NCBI RefSeq assembly: GCF_028416635.1
Contig: NZ_CP114013.1
Location: 3,038,001-3,102,000 of the forward strand
Reading direction: 5' to 3'
DNA length: 64,000 bases
Origin: Baekduia alba
GTDB lineage: Bacteria; Actinomycetota; Thermoleophilia; Solirubrobacterales; Solirubrobacteraceae
The notes beneath the pieces were generated by a model. It ran no database searches and was not told the DNA's origin. It saw nothing but the letters and a program-made list of their open reading frames with translations. Positions 34,360 through 42,573 of the stretch are shown piece after piece (within the stretch, counting starts at the first letter, position 1; each line of letters begins with the position of its first letter). Both the position numbers and the translations under genes were made by a program.

Positions 34360-35264
34360 TCCTGGCCGCCGTCATCGTGCTGCTCTGCCTGGTCGGGGCG
34401 GCGCTGGCGCTCGTCGCGGCCTCGGTGCGGGTGCTGCGCGAGTACGAGCGCGGCGTCGTCTTCCGGCTCGGCCGCGTCACCGAGCACCGCGGCCCGGGGC
34501 TCGTGTTCCTGATGCCGGCGCTCGACCGCATGGTGCGCGTGAGCCTGCGCACCGTGACGCTCAAGATCCCGGTCCAGGACATCATCACCCGCGACAACGT
34601 GCCGGCGCACGTGACCGCCGTCGCCTACTACCGGATCGTCGACCCGACCCGCTCGGTGATCGAGATCGAGAACGTCGTCGCGGCGACGTCCCAGATCGCG
34701 CAGACGACCCTGCGCTCGATCCTGGGCAAGGCCGACCTGGACGCGCTGCTCGGCGAGCGCGAACGGCTCAACGAGCACCTCCAGCAGATCATCGACGACC
34801 AGACCGAGCCATGGGGCGTCAAGGTGTCGACCGTCGAGATCAAGGACGTCGAGATCCCGGAGCGGATGCAGCACGCGATGGCGCGCCAGGCCGAGGCCGA
34901 GCGCGAGCGGCGCGCCAAGGTCATCGGCGCCGAGGCGGAGTTCCAGGCCGCCGCCCGCCTCAACGACGCCGCGGACGTGATCAGCCGCAACCCCGTGACG
35001 CTCCAGCTGCGATACCTGCAGACGCTGGTGGAGGTCAGCGGGCAGCAGGGCTCCACGATCGTGTTCCCGCTGCCGGTCGACATGATCACGCCGCTGCTGC
35101 GCTCGGCCGAGTCGCACGCGGCGGAGACCGACGACGAGGAGCGCGCCCGCCTGGACGCGGCGCTCGCGGCCGCCCGCGTGGCGCTCGAGCGCGCGACGCC
35201 GGCCGACCCGACCGCGACGCTGACCGTCGGGCGCCCCGCCACGCAGGGCAACGGCGCGCCCTGA
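34356..35264 (+). CDS. Slipin (SPFH/band-7 protein)
   Basis: A 302-residue SPFH protein: an N-terminal membrane helix ([20 protein letters not shown]) then the band-7 domain [60 protein letters not shown] charged coiled segment [30 protein letters not shown] and the conserved [12 protein letters not shown] follow. It probably forms membrane oligomers, with the co-encoded NfeD protein as partner. ATG 34356 overlaps the NfeD stop. Downstream lie remnants of other genes. Confidence 0.94.
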   Translation: MILAAVIVLLCLVGAALALVAASVRVLREYERGVVFRLGRVTEHRGPGLVFLMPALDRMVRVSLRTVTLKIPVQDIITRDNVPAHVTAVAYYRIVDPTRSVIEIENVVAATSQIAQTTLRSILGKADLDALLGERERLNEHLQQIIDDQTEPWGVKVSTVEIKDVEIPERMQHAMARQAEAERERRAKVIGAEAEFQAAARLNDAADVISRNPVTLQLRYLQTLVEVSGQQGSTIVFPLPVDMITPLLRSAESHAAETDDEERARLDAALAAARVALERATPADPTATLTVGRPATQGNGAP

Positions 35265-35275
35265 CCGGCTGACGG

Positions 35276-35362
35276 TCAGCCCGCCGCGACGGCGCGCAGC
35301 GCGTCCAGCGACTCGCGGATGATCGCCGGCAGGTCCTGCTGCTCGGGTGCGGTGACCACGGC
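35276..35362 (-). pseudogene. C-terminal remnant, possibly of a TetR-type regulator
   Basis: About 27 codons on the minus strand, ending at 35276, have G or C at every third base but one (VVTAPEQQDLPAIIRESLDAL and a short Ala-rich tail). The helix resembles the last helix of TetR/AcrR repressors. The 5' part is missing: sequence beyond about 35355 reads instead as the SDR remnant on the other strand. The boundary is approximate and the TetR identity is an inference from a short segment. Confidence 0.4.
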
Positions 35363-35768
35363 TTCGTCGCGGCGCTCGTCGGCGCCACGCGCGACGAGGG
35401 CGTCTCGGGCTTCGTCGGTGGCGGCGCCAGCCGCTGGCCGGCGGTCCACCGGGCCGACGCCGCGCGCCTCTTCCGGCTGGCGCTCGAGACGGCTCCGGCC
35501 GGGTCGGTGCTGCACGCGGTCGCCGAGGAGGGCGTCCCGTCGCGGTCGATCGCCGAGGCGATCGGGCGGCAGCTCGACCTGCCGATGACGTCCGTCGCGC
35601 CCGTGGACGCGCCCGCGCACTTCGGCTGGCTGGCTGGGCACGTTGTTCGGGCTCGACATCCTGGCCTCGAGCGCGCTGACCCGCGAGCGGCTGGGCCGGC
35701 AGCCGACCGGTCCCGGCCTCATCGCGGACCTCGACGACGGCCACAACCTCGGCGCGCCGATCGCCTGA
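35351..35768 (+). pseudogene. NAD-dependent epimerase/SDR remnant, 5'-truncated and frameshifted
   Basis: The sequence picks up mid-protein with GDHGFVAALVGATRDEGVSGFVGGGASRWPAVHRADAARLFRLALE and AVAEEGVPSRSIAEAIGRQLDLP, the C-terminal half of an extended-SDR epimerase. At 35626-35637 CTGG occurs three times in a row. Removing one copy restores the frame so that HFGWL continues LGTLFGLDILASSALTRERLGRQPTGPGLIADLDDGHN, stopping at 35768. The N-terminal Rossmann motif is absent. This is a dead gene with a large 5' deletion and a 4-bp slippage insertion. Confidence 0.75.
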
Positions 35769-35772
35769 CCGG

Positions 35773-36369
35773 CTACGCGGTGCGGTCGTCGCTCCCGGTC
35801 GCGCGGCGCGCCCAACCATGGAAGGAGGCGTAGTCGCCCGCGTCCCACGCCGCGCGCAGCCCGGGCGCGCTCAGGTCCCAGTCCGGGCGGATCTCGCGGG
35901 TGACGTCGCGCAGGTCGCGGCGCAGGTCCTCGGCGGACGGACGGCCCCAGAACCAGTAGCCGTTGTAGACGCTGTGGACGATCAGCCCGGGCTTGAGCAC
36001 GAGCGTGTGCGGGATCATCGGGTCGTGCTCGGGGTCGGTGTACTCCTGGATGTCGAGGTCCTTCTGCACGATGCGCCCGGGGTCGGAGAGGAACGTCCAC
36101 TGGGCGCCGACGGACGCGCGCAGCTCCTGGAGCTCGTGGTGGTCGTCGGTGGCGATCGTGACCATCTGCGTGTAGGCCACCGCGACCTGTGACTGGAACG
36201 CGGCGAGCGCGAGGTGATGCTGGTGCTCCTTCGGGCAGAAGTGCCCGCGTGAGAGCAGGACGACCAGCGGATCGCCGCCCTGCAGCTCGCTGAGCCGGCG
36301 GACCGTGTTCGTGTGATCGGGCAGCTCGTAGTCGGGGAAGGTCCCGCCGGGAGCGATGTCGGGGCGCAT
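35773..36369 (-). CDS. Peroxiredoxin-like (AhpC/TSA) protein
   Basis: A 198-residue redoxin. The N-terminus FPDYELPDHTNTVRRLSEL leads to the active-site loop LSRGHFCPKEHQHHLALAAF, with a single candidate peroxidatic cysteine, then VTIATDDHHELQELRASVGAQWTFLSDPGRIVQKDLDIQEYTD. This is the thioredoxin fold of the AhpC/TSA family, likely reducing peroxides; no resolving cysteine is evident. It ends 4 nt from the SDR remnant stop and lies 11 nt downstream of an SDR gene on the same strand, so the two are probably one operon. Confidence 0.85.
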   Translation of the reverse strand: MRPDIAPGGTFPDYELPDHTNTVRRLSELQGGDPLVVLLSRGHFCPKEHQHHLALAAFQSQVAVAYTQMVTIATDDHHELQELRASVGAQWTFLSDPGRIVQKDLDIQEYTDPEHDPMIPHTLVLKPGLIVHSVYNGYWFWGRPSAEDLRRDLRDVTREIRPDWDLSAPGLRAAWDAGDYASFHGWARRATGSDDRTA

Positions 36370-36380
36370 GCGTGCCTCCC

Positions 36381-37139
36381 TCAGCCGGCGACGAGCTGCT
36401 GGCCGCCGTCGATGTCGTAGGTCGCGCCGGTGAGCGCCGTGTTCGCCATGAGGTGCACCGCGAGTCGGGCGACGTCGGCGGGGCCCACGACGCGGGCGAT
36501 GGGCAGCGTGGCGCGCAGCTCGTCGCGGCGCTCGTCGAGCTGGTCCCCGAGCAGCGACGCCGACAGCGGCGTGTCGACGAAGCCGGGGGCGATGACGTTG
36601 GCGCGGATCGGCGCGATCTCGATCGCAAGGTTGGCGACGAGCGCGGGCAGCGCCGCGGTGACGGCACCGATCAGGCTGAGCCCGACGCCGGCGCGGCGCG
36701 CGCCGGTGCCGCTCACGAACAGCAGCGACCCGCCCGGCCGCATCTTCCCGGCGGCCTCGCGGGCGATGTGGATCGGCAGCAGGAGATGCCCGTCGAGGTT
36801 CTGGCGCGCCTGCTCGAAGTCCAGGTCGGCCAGCGGCGCGTAGTACGGGCGCCCCGCCGTGACCATCACGTGGTCGATCGGCTGCGGGAGCTCCGCGAAG
36901 AAGCCCGCCACCCGGTCGAAGTCGGCGACGTCGAAGGCGGCGGTGCTCACGGCGCCGACCTCGCGCCCGGCGCGCTCGAGGCGGTCGGGCGTGCGTGCGG
37001 TGAGGACCACGTCGGCCCCGGCGGCCCGCGCCGCGCGCGCGGTCTCCAGGCCGATGCCGGCGCTGCCGCCGATGACGACCACGGTCTGGTCGAGCAGCGC
37101 CGGCGCGCCCTGGGCGGCGGCGTCGTCGTGCGTCGTCAT
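36381..37139 (-). CDS. Atypical short-chain dehydrogenase/reductase
   Basis: A 252-residue SDR-fold protein. The cofactor motif VVVIGGSAGIGLETARAARAAGADVVLTAR and the C-terminal VIAPGFVDTPLSASLLGDQL and TGATYDIDGGQQLV are normal. The usual Tyr-x-x-x-Lys is missing: the region after SGTGARRAGVG reads LSLIGAVTAAL. It may therefore act as a non-classical reductase or be non-catalytic. No good ribosome-binding site precedes ATG 37139; instead a 14-codon ORF with a strong site overlaps it (ATGA). The peroxiredoxin follows 11 nt downstream. Confidence 0.85.
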   Translation of the reverse strand: MTTHDDAAAQGAPALLDQTVVVIGGSAGIGLETARAARAAGADVVLTARTPDRLERAGREVGAVSTAAFDVADFDRVAGFFAELPQPIDHVMVTAGRPYYAPLADLDFEQARQNLDGHLLLPIHIAREAAGKMRPGGSLLFVSGTGARRAGVGLSLIGAVTAALPALVANLAIEIAPIRANVIAPGFVDTPLSASLLGDQLDERRDELRATLPIARVVGPADVARLAVHLMANTALTGATYDIDGGQQLVAG

Positions 37140-37180
37140 GGCTGCTGCGTCGCGACAGGGGCCGTCTTGACGTGGCTCAT
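37136..37180 (-). CDS. Leader ORF (14 aa) coupled to the SDR gene
   Basis: ATG 37180 is preceded by AGGAGGAG at good spacing and encodes MSHVKTAPVATQQP, whose TGA overlaps the SDR ATG as ATGA. The peptide has no recognisable function. It probably delivers ribosomes to the SDR start, which lacks its own binding site; alternatively it is the original N-terminus separated by a frameshift. Confidence 0.5.
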   Translation of the reverse strand: MSHVKTAPVATQQP

Positions 37181-37253
37181 CGTGCTGCTCCTCCTGGTCG
37201 GCGGGCGGCTTGATCGATCGTGCCCGAACCGTACGCCTACGGGCGCCCGCGGA

Positions 37254-38111
37254 CTACCCCGTGGCGGGCCACGCGGCCTGGGCGCTGGGCGGTGGATCCG
37301 CGTCGTCGTAGAGCCGCGCGGCGGCCAGCCGGCCGCTGTCGCCGCGGACGTAGACGGCGAGCCCCGCCTCCGGGGCCAGCGCCGTCCGGCCCCACGCGAC
37401 CATGTTGTACTCCAACGCGCAGGCGCGGCCGTCGTCGGTGACGGCGCAGTGCTCCAGCGGGATGCCGCCGCCGTTGGCGAAGCACCGCTCGTAGTGCGCG
37501 CGCAGCTCGTCGGCGCCCCGGTGGACGTGGCCGTCGCCGTCCGGCTCGCGCAGGACGCCGTCCGGCTCGAACGCGGCGAGGATCGCGTCGACGTCGCCGG
37601 CCGCGAGGGCGCGCTGGTGCTGGTCGACGACGGCGGGCGCGCGGAGCTCGAGGTCGGGCTGCAGCAGCGGCGGGCGGTGCTCGCGGCGGCCGGTCAGCGG
37701 CCGCAGGCTGTAGTACAAGCGCAGCTCGACGATGCGCTCGCGCTCGTCGTGGTCGGCGGCGAGGGCCATCGGCAGGGCGACGCGGCCGTGGTCGCCGTCG
37801 AGGTGGACGACGACCTCCTCGATCCCGCGCGGATCGGTGATGAGGAAGTTGACGTGCTCGACCTCGACCGCGCGCGCCGCCAGCCAGGAGTTCATGTCGC
37901 TGATGAAGCGCCGGAACGCGCCCTCGCCCCGGATCCGCCCGCGCACCGGGTGATGCACCTCGGGCACGCCGGCGAAGGACTCGACGAGCGCGTCGACCTC
38001 TCCGGCCAGCAGGCCGTCGAAGAAGGGCACGGATCGGAGGCGCTCGCGTTGGTACTTGTCCAACACGTGTTGCAGCGCCGGAGCCGAGAAGAGCTCGGGT
38101 GCCCAGGGCAC
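37254..38111 (-). CDS. Tandem SnoaL/NTF2-like protein
   Basis: A 285-residue protein with two NTF2-like (SnoaL) modules. The first is VPFFDGLLAGEVDALVESFAGVPEVHHPVRGRIRGEGAFRRFISDMNSWLA, and the second RALAAGDVDAILAAFEPDGVLREPDGDGHVHRGADELRAHYERCFANGGG. This cone fold serves as an isomerase, cyclase or small-ligand binding domain. The substrate is unknown. ATG 38111 starts the ORF; it is a single gene between a membrane protein and the SDR operon on the same strand. Confidence 0.75.
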   Translation of the reverse strand: MPWAPELFSAPALQHVLDKYQRERLRSVPFFDGLLAGEVDALVESFAGVPEVHHPVRGRIRGEGAFRRFISDMNSWLAARAVEVEHVNFLITDPRGIEEVVVHLDGDHGRVALPMALAADHDERERIVELRLYYSLRPLTGRREHRPPLLQPDLELRAPAVVDQHQRALAAGDVDAILAAFEPDGVLREPDGDGHVHRGADELRAHYERCFANGGGIPLEHCAVTDDGRACALEYNMVAWGRTALAPEAGLAVYVRGDSGRLAAARLYDDADPPPSAQAAWPATG

Positions 38112-38156
38112 GCGCCAAGCATGCCACGGCCGCCGGCCCCGCGGTGGGAACGTGCG

Positions 38157-38432
38157 TCAGCCCACGCGGTGGTACTCGTTGAGCCCGCCCCAGTGCTGGC
38201 GGGCGCACCAGCGCTCGAGGCGCCACGAGCCCACCGCGACGGCCGCGAGGATGGCGATGTAGCCGGCGAGCCCGCCCAGGGCAGCGGCGGCGAACAGCGC
38301 CGCGACCCAGCCCGAGACCCAGGCGAGCAACCGCCACGGCAGCGGAGGGAGCGCGCGGCGCGGCGCGGCCTCCGGCGGTTCTGGCCGGTTCAGGCCCGGA
38401 TCGTGCACGAGGCCGACGAACATGGCAGCCAC
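38157..38432 (-). CDS. Small membrane protein of unknown function
   Basis: 91 residues (88 if ATG 38423 is the start). It has a Pro-rich cytoplasmic N-terminus and two close transmembrane helices (LAWVSGWVAALFAAAAL, LAGYIAILAAVAVGSW) followed by a basic, aromatic tail ERWCARQHWGGLNEYHRVG. No family recognised. A hairpin separates it from the upstream redoxin gene. Confidence 0.6.
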   Translation of the reverse strand: MAAMFVGLVHDPGLNRPEPPEAAPRRALPPLPWRLLAWVSGWVAALFAAAALGGLAGYIAILAAVAVGSWRLERWCARQHWGGLNEYHRVG

Positions 38433-38459
38433 GCTACGCCGACGATGCGGAATTGCAAG

Positions 38460-38480
38460 ACGCGCGCGTTGTGCGCGCGT
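38460..38480 (-). terminator. Hairpin downstream of the redoxin gene
   Basis: ACGCGCGC (38460-38467) pairs with GCGCGCGT (38473-38480) around a 5-nt loop, 45 bp past the redoxin stop on the minus strand. There is only a weak T-containing tail. Confidence 0.45.
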
Positions 38481-38524
38481 TCAGCTCGCGCTCGGGGCTC
38501 GTGCGCGAGGGTCGTCGCCGTCAG

Positions 38525-39451
38525 CTACCCGAAGGTGAGGACGTAGGCGCGCACGCCAGGGTCGAGGAACGTGATCGCGAAGGTGCGCTCGACGTCGACC
38601 GCTCGCCGGCGGACGAGCTGGTACATCCGCGGCTCAGCGACGACACCCACGCCCGCCGCGTCGACGTCCAGGCCGTGGGCGTCGCCCGGCGGCTGACCGT
38701 CGAGCCGCACGGCGAAGCCGACCGGGGCACCGGCGGCCGGCGGCGCGAGGACGAGGTTGAGGTCGCGCGCCTGGAAGCGGTAGGCGAGCGAGCCGCCGGC
38801 CGCGTCGAGCACGGCGGCCTCCGCGCCTACCGACCACTCGCCGTCGAGCGCCCACTGGTTGAGCGCCAGCCCGGCGGCGCCGCGGTCGCTGCGACGCTCG
38901 CCGCGGGCGCGGCCCAGGTAGGTCTCCGGTGATCGCAGGGTGTCCCACTCGGCCGCCTGCGCGAAGCCGCCGGCGTCGACGTCGACAGTCCCCTCGCCGA
39001 CGTCGAGCACCTGCTGGATCGCCTGCTCGGTCTCCTCGTAGGCGCCCTCGCCGAAGTGCGTGAAGGCGACGCCTCCGTCGACGTCGACGAGGAAGACGGC
39101 CGGCCAGTAGTGGTTGTCGAACGACCGCCAGATGGCGAAGTCGTTGTCGATCACGACCGGGTAGCCGACGCCCAGCTCCGCCACCGCGCGACGCACGTTG
39201 CCGAGGTCGTGCTCGAAGCCGAACTCCGGCGCGTGAGCGCCGATGACGACGAGCCCGTGCTCGCCGTACCGCTCGTGCCAGGCCCGGACGTACGGCAGCG
39301 TGCGCAGCCAGTTGACGCACGAGTACGTCCAGAAGTCGACGAGCACGGCGCGCCCGCGGAGGGCGTCCGCGGTGAGCGGCTCGGTGTTCAACCAGGCGGA
39401 CGCGCGGTCGAGTGCGGAGAAGGTGGTGCGGTTGGGCGGCGTGGAGGACAT
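38525..39451 (-). CDS. Thioredoxin-family redoxin with C-terminal beta domain (DipZ C-terminus-like)
   Basis: A 308-residue protein. Residues 1-150 are a thioredoxin fold (LRGRAVLVDFWTYSCVNWLRTLPYVRAWHERYGEHGLVVIGAHAPEFGFEHD), and residues about 165-308 a galactose-binding-like beta domain (YLGRARGER ... LNQWALDGEWSVGAEAAVLDAAGGSLAYRFQARDLNLVLAPP). This two-domain layout is that of the periplasmic part of DipZ/CcdA fusions. The active site reads CVNW, so only one cysteine of a CxxC is present. There is no signal peptide, so it appears cytoplasmic. ATG 39451. Confidence 0.85.
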   Translation of the reverse strand: MSSTPPNRTTFSALDRASAWLNTEPLTADALRGRAVLVDFWTYSCVNWLRTLPYVRAWHERYGEHGLVVIGAHAPEFGFEHDLGNVRRAVAELGVGYPVVIDNDFAIWRSFDNHYWPAVFLVDVDGGVAFTHFGEGAYEETEQAIQQVLDVGEGTVDVDAGGFAQAAEWDTLRSPETYLGRARGERRSDRGAAGLALNQWALDGEWSVGAEAAVLDAAGGSLAYRFQARDLNLVLAPPAAGAPVGFAVRLDGQPPGDAHGLDVDAAGVGVVAEPRMYQLVRRRAVDVERTFAITFLDPGVRAYVLTFG

Positions 39452-39962
39452 GGGATCGGGTGTCCGCGGCAGGGGCGGCGAGTGCCGGCGTTTGGGTGTG
39501 CCGGCACGCTTGGTGGGTGGCGCCCGGCGGGACAAGTGTCCCGCGCGACTCAGCGAGAAGCACCACCCGGGTTGGGTGAAGGTCGGGTGCATGCCGGCGT
39601 CAGTGGCGCCCCGCGCGGTGTGCGTTGGGTTGTGCGTGGCGTTGATTCGGGGGCAGCCAGGGTGTGAGGCAGTGGTGGCGACGCGACCGCTGTCGGTGTA
39701 CCTCGTCGTTGGCAACGCTTCGGGGCGGGTGGTGCGGGGCCGAAGGAAAGATTCGGCCCGAGGGCGCGCCCTCCCCGCGCTCACGCCGTTGATGAGGACG
39801 CACCGCGCACCGCGGCACCAACCACGCCTCGCACCGCCCACCAACCACACCCGCGCGCACTGCACAGCAACCACGCGCCGCGGCCGCGGCGGCGACCAGG
39901 CGCCAGGCGACCGCGGGCCCGCCCGCCAACGAGCGAACGAACCGCCAGCGACCGAATCACCC
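39452..39962. other. 511-bp intergenic stretch with strand-asymmetric composition and short direct repeats
   Basis: No convincing gene is seen between the redoxin start and the recN stop; the open frames here lack codon-position bias. The plus strand is G/T-rich from about 39470 to 39740 and A/C-rich from about 39815 to 39880. Three copies of CA(C/G)CAACCAC(G/A)C occur at 39816, 39839 and 39865. It may contain the redoxin promoter and binding sites, but nothing is assigned. Confidence 0.5.
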
Positions 39963-41615
39963 TCAAGCCGCCTTGCGCAGCTCCTTCGCGTGGCGGCGCG
40001 CGGCGACGTCGTCGGCCGGCGCGCCGAGCATGCGGACGAGCTCGGTGACGACCTGCTTCTCGGCGAGCTCGGTGACGGTCGTGAGCGTCGAGGAGTTGTT
40101 GGTGGACTTGGCGATCGAGAAGTGGCGGGTCGCCATCGAGGCGACCTGCGGCAGGTGGGTGATGCAGACGACCTGGCGCCCGCCGGCGAGCGTCCGGAGC
40201 CGCTCGCCCACGGCGCGGGCGGTGTGCCCGCCGATGCCGGCGTCGATCTCGTCGAAGACGAGAACGGCGTCCGACGTCGCGTTCGCCGCGCCCAACAACG
40301 ACAACATCACGCGGGACAGCTCGCCGCCCGAGGCGGTCTCGCGCAGCGGCGCGGCGGGCACGCCCGGGTTGGGCGAGATGAGGAACTCGACGGCGTCGAT
40401 GCCGGTCGGGCCGGCGTCGCGCGCTTCCAAGTCGATGGTGAACGACGCGGCCTCCATGGCGAGGTCGGCCAGCCGCGCGCGCACCTCGACGGCCAGCGTC
40501 TTGGCGGCCTTCGCGCGGGCCTTGTGCAGGTCCTTGGCCAGGGCGGCGCGGGCGGCGATCGCCTGCCCCAGCTCCGCCTGCGCCTCTTCGAGCGCCTCTT
40601 CGGCCCGGTCGAGCTCGGCGATCCGGCCGCGGCACTCCGCGGCGTAGGCGAGCACGCTGGCGATCGTGCCGCCGTGCTTGCGCTTGAGCCGGTCCCACGC
40701 CGCCAAGCGCTCCTCGATCACGTCGAGGCCGTCGTCCTCGGCATCCAGGCCCTCGCCGTAGGAGCGGAGGTCGCCGGCGAGGTCGTCGGCCTCGATCGCC
40801 AGCGCGCGCCACCGCCCGGCCAGGCCGTCGAGCGCCGGATCGACGCCGTCCACCCCGTCGAGCAGCACACCGGCGCGCGACAGCACCGTCGCGACGCCGC
40901 CCTCGTCGGCGACGACCGCCTCGGCCGCGCCCAGCGCCGCGCCGCGCAGCGCCTCGACGTGGCGCAGGCGATCGCGCCGGGCGGTCAGCTCGGCCTCCTC
41001 GCTCTCCGACGGCTCGGCCGCCTCGATCTCGGCCAGCTCGAACTGCAGCAGGTCCAGCTCGCGATCGCGGGCGCCGGCGCGCTCGCGCAGCGCATCCAGC
41101 GACCCCTCCAGCTCGCGCACCCGCAGATGCAACGTGGCGTAGCGCTCCCGCCGCGCCGCCTGCTCTGGACCGCAGGCGCCGTCGAGCAGCTCCAACTGCG
41201 ACGAGGCGAGCGTCAGCTTGCGGTGCTCGTGCTGGCCGTAGAAGGCGATCAGCCCCTCCGCCGCCTCGCGCAGGTCGGCGACCGACGCGGAGCGACCGTT
41301 CAGATAGGCGCGGGTGCGCCCTTCGGACGACACGCGCCGGGCGAGCACCAGCTCGTCGGCGTCCGGCGCGACGCGATCGCCGAGCAGCGCCCGCAGGCCG
41401 TCGGGCAGGTCGAACACGCCCTCCACATAGGCCTCCGCCGCGCCCGGGCGCACGATGCCCGACCGCGCGCGCCCGCCGAGCAGCAGGTCCAGCGCATGGG
41501 CCAGGACGGTCTTGCCGGCCCCCGTCTCGCCCGTCAGGACGTTGAGGCCGGGCGCGAGCCGCAGCTCGGCACGCTCGATGAGCAGGAGGTTCTCGACGCG
41601 AAGCTCGTGAAGCAC
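39963..41615 (-). CDS. recN: DNA repair protein RecN
   Basis: A 550-residue SMC-like ATPase acting in double-strand-break repair. Walker A is VLTGETGAGKTVLAHAL, the coiled-coil arms fill about residues 150-370, the ABC signature is RETASGGELSRVMLSLL, and Walker B is VLVFDEIDAGIGGHTARAVGERL, followed by QVVCITHLPQVASMA. GTG 41615 gives the normal N-terminus LHELRVENLLLIERAEL. It is the last gene of tlyA-nadK-recN; pyrG, usually close by, is 20 kb away. Confidence 0.96.
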   Translation of the reverse strand: MLHELRVENLLLIERAELRLAPGLNVLTGETGAGKTVLAHALDLLLGGRARSGIVRPGAAEAYVEGVFDLPDGLRALLGDRVAPDADELVLARRVSSEGRTRAYLNGRSASVADLREAAEGLIAFYGQHEHRKLTLASSQLELLDGACGPEQAARRERYATLHLRVRELEGSLDALRERAGARDRELDLLQFELAEIEAAEPSESEEAELTARRDRLRHVEALRGAALGAAEAVVADEGGVATVLSRAGVLLDGVDGVDPALDGLAGRWRALAIEADDLAGDLRSYGEGLDAEDDGLDVIEERLAAWDRLKRKHGGTIASVLAYAAECRGRIAELDRAEEALEEAQAELGQAIAARAALAKDLHKARAKAAKTLAVEVRARLADLAMEAASFTIDLEARDAGPTGIDAVEFLISPNPGVPAAPLRETASGGELSRVMLSLLGAANATSDAVLVFDEIDAGIGGHTARAVGERLRTLAGGRQVVCITHLPQVASMATRHFSIAKSTNNSSTLTTVTELAEKQVVTELVRMLGAPADDVAARRHAKELRKAA

Positions 41616-41718
41616 GCCGCAAGGTCTAACAGCGGCGTCGGACGAACAGGCGTTCGCACGCGAAGTTGCAGCGAAGCGAACGCACGCTCGCCACGAACCG
41701 AGCGCCTTCCGACAGGAC

Positions 41719-42573
41719 CTAGGACGCCAGCCGCCCGAACCGCTCGCGCACCCGCAGGTAGAACGACGACCCCGGCAGCTGCGCCAGGTCCGCCGCCTCG
41801 CGCACGAACCGCGACGCCAGCGCCTCGCCCGGCGACAGCTCCCCCGCCGGCCGGCCGTCGATCGACACGTCGACCGGCTCCAGCCCGCGGTTGTGGACCT
41901 CCAGGACGTCGTCGGGCGACACCACCAGCGCGCGCGCCGTCAACGAGTGCGGCGCGATGAAGGACACCACGTAGCCCTCCACGCCCCAGGCCAGGACCGG
42001 GCCGCCGTTGGCCAGGTTGTAGCCCGTCGAGCCCGCGGGCGTCGAGATCACGAGCCCGTCGCAGCGCACGCGGCCGACCTCCTGGCCGTCCACGACGTAG
42101 GCCAGCGTCGCCACGCGCTCGCCGACCTTGCGGTGGAAGGACACGTCGTTGATCGCGGCCTGCTCCTCGCTCGGCGTCTCGAGCGCCAGCGCGGGTAGCG
42201 TCATCACCTCGAACTCGCCGCGGAACGCCTTTGCGAACCCTTCCCCCACCTCGTCGGGGTCGATCGTCGCCAGGAACCCGACCTCGCCGAAGTTCACCGC
42301 GAACACGGGCACGCTCGTCCCCGCGTAGCGCCGCAGCGCGCGCAGGATCGTACCGTCGCCGCCGAGGACCACGCACAGGTCGACGTCGTCGCTCAGCGGC
42401 GCGTCGAGCTCGAGCCCCTCGGCGGGCGTCAGCCCGTGCTTGGCGACCTCCTCGCGGTCGAAGCGCAGCACGAAGCCGGCGTCGATCGCCGCGTGCCGCA
42501 GCGACTCCAGCGCGGCAGCGGTCTGCCCCGGGCGACCGTGCGTCATCACGGTCGCCAGCTTGACGGCGTTCAC
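41719..42573 (-). CDS. nadK: NAD kinase
   Basis: A 284-residue enzyme phosphorylating NAD to NADP. The catalytic GGDG motif is in DLCVVLGGDGTILRALR. NFGEVGFLATI, NDVSFHR-type NE/D region, and VISTPAGSTGYNLANGGPVL are all present. GTG 42573 overlaps the TGA of tlyA (GTGA), so translation is coupled. recN lies 103 nt downstream. tlyA-nadK-recN is a widely conserved order. Confidence 0.95.
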   Translation of the reverse strand: MNAVKLATVMTHGRPGQTAAALESLRHAAIDAGFVLRFDREEVAKHGLTPAEGLELDAPLSDDVDLCVVLGGDGTILRALRRYAGTSVPVFAVNFGEVGFLATIDPDEVGEGFAKAFRGEFEVMTLPALALETPSEEQAAINDVSFHRKVGERVATLAYVVDGQEVGRVRCDGLVISTPAGSTGYNLANGGPVLAWGVEGYVVSFIAPHSLTARALVVSPDDVLEVHNRGLEPVDVSIDGRPAGELSPGEALASRFVREAADLAQLPGSSFYLRVRERFGRLAS

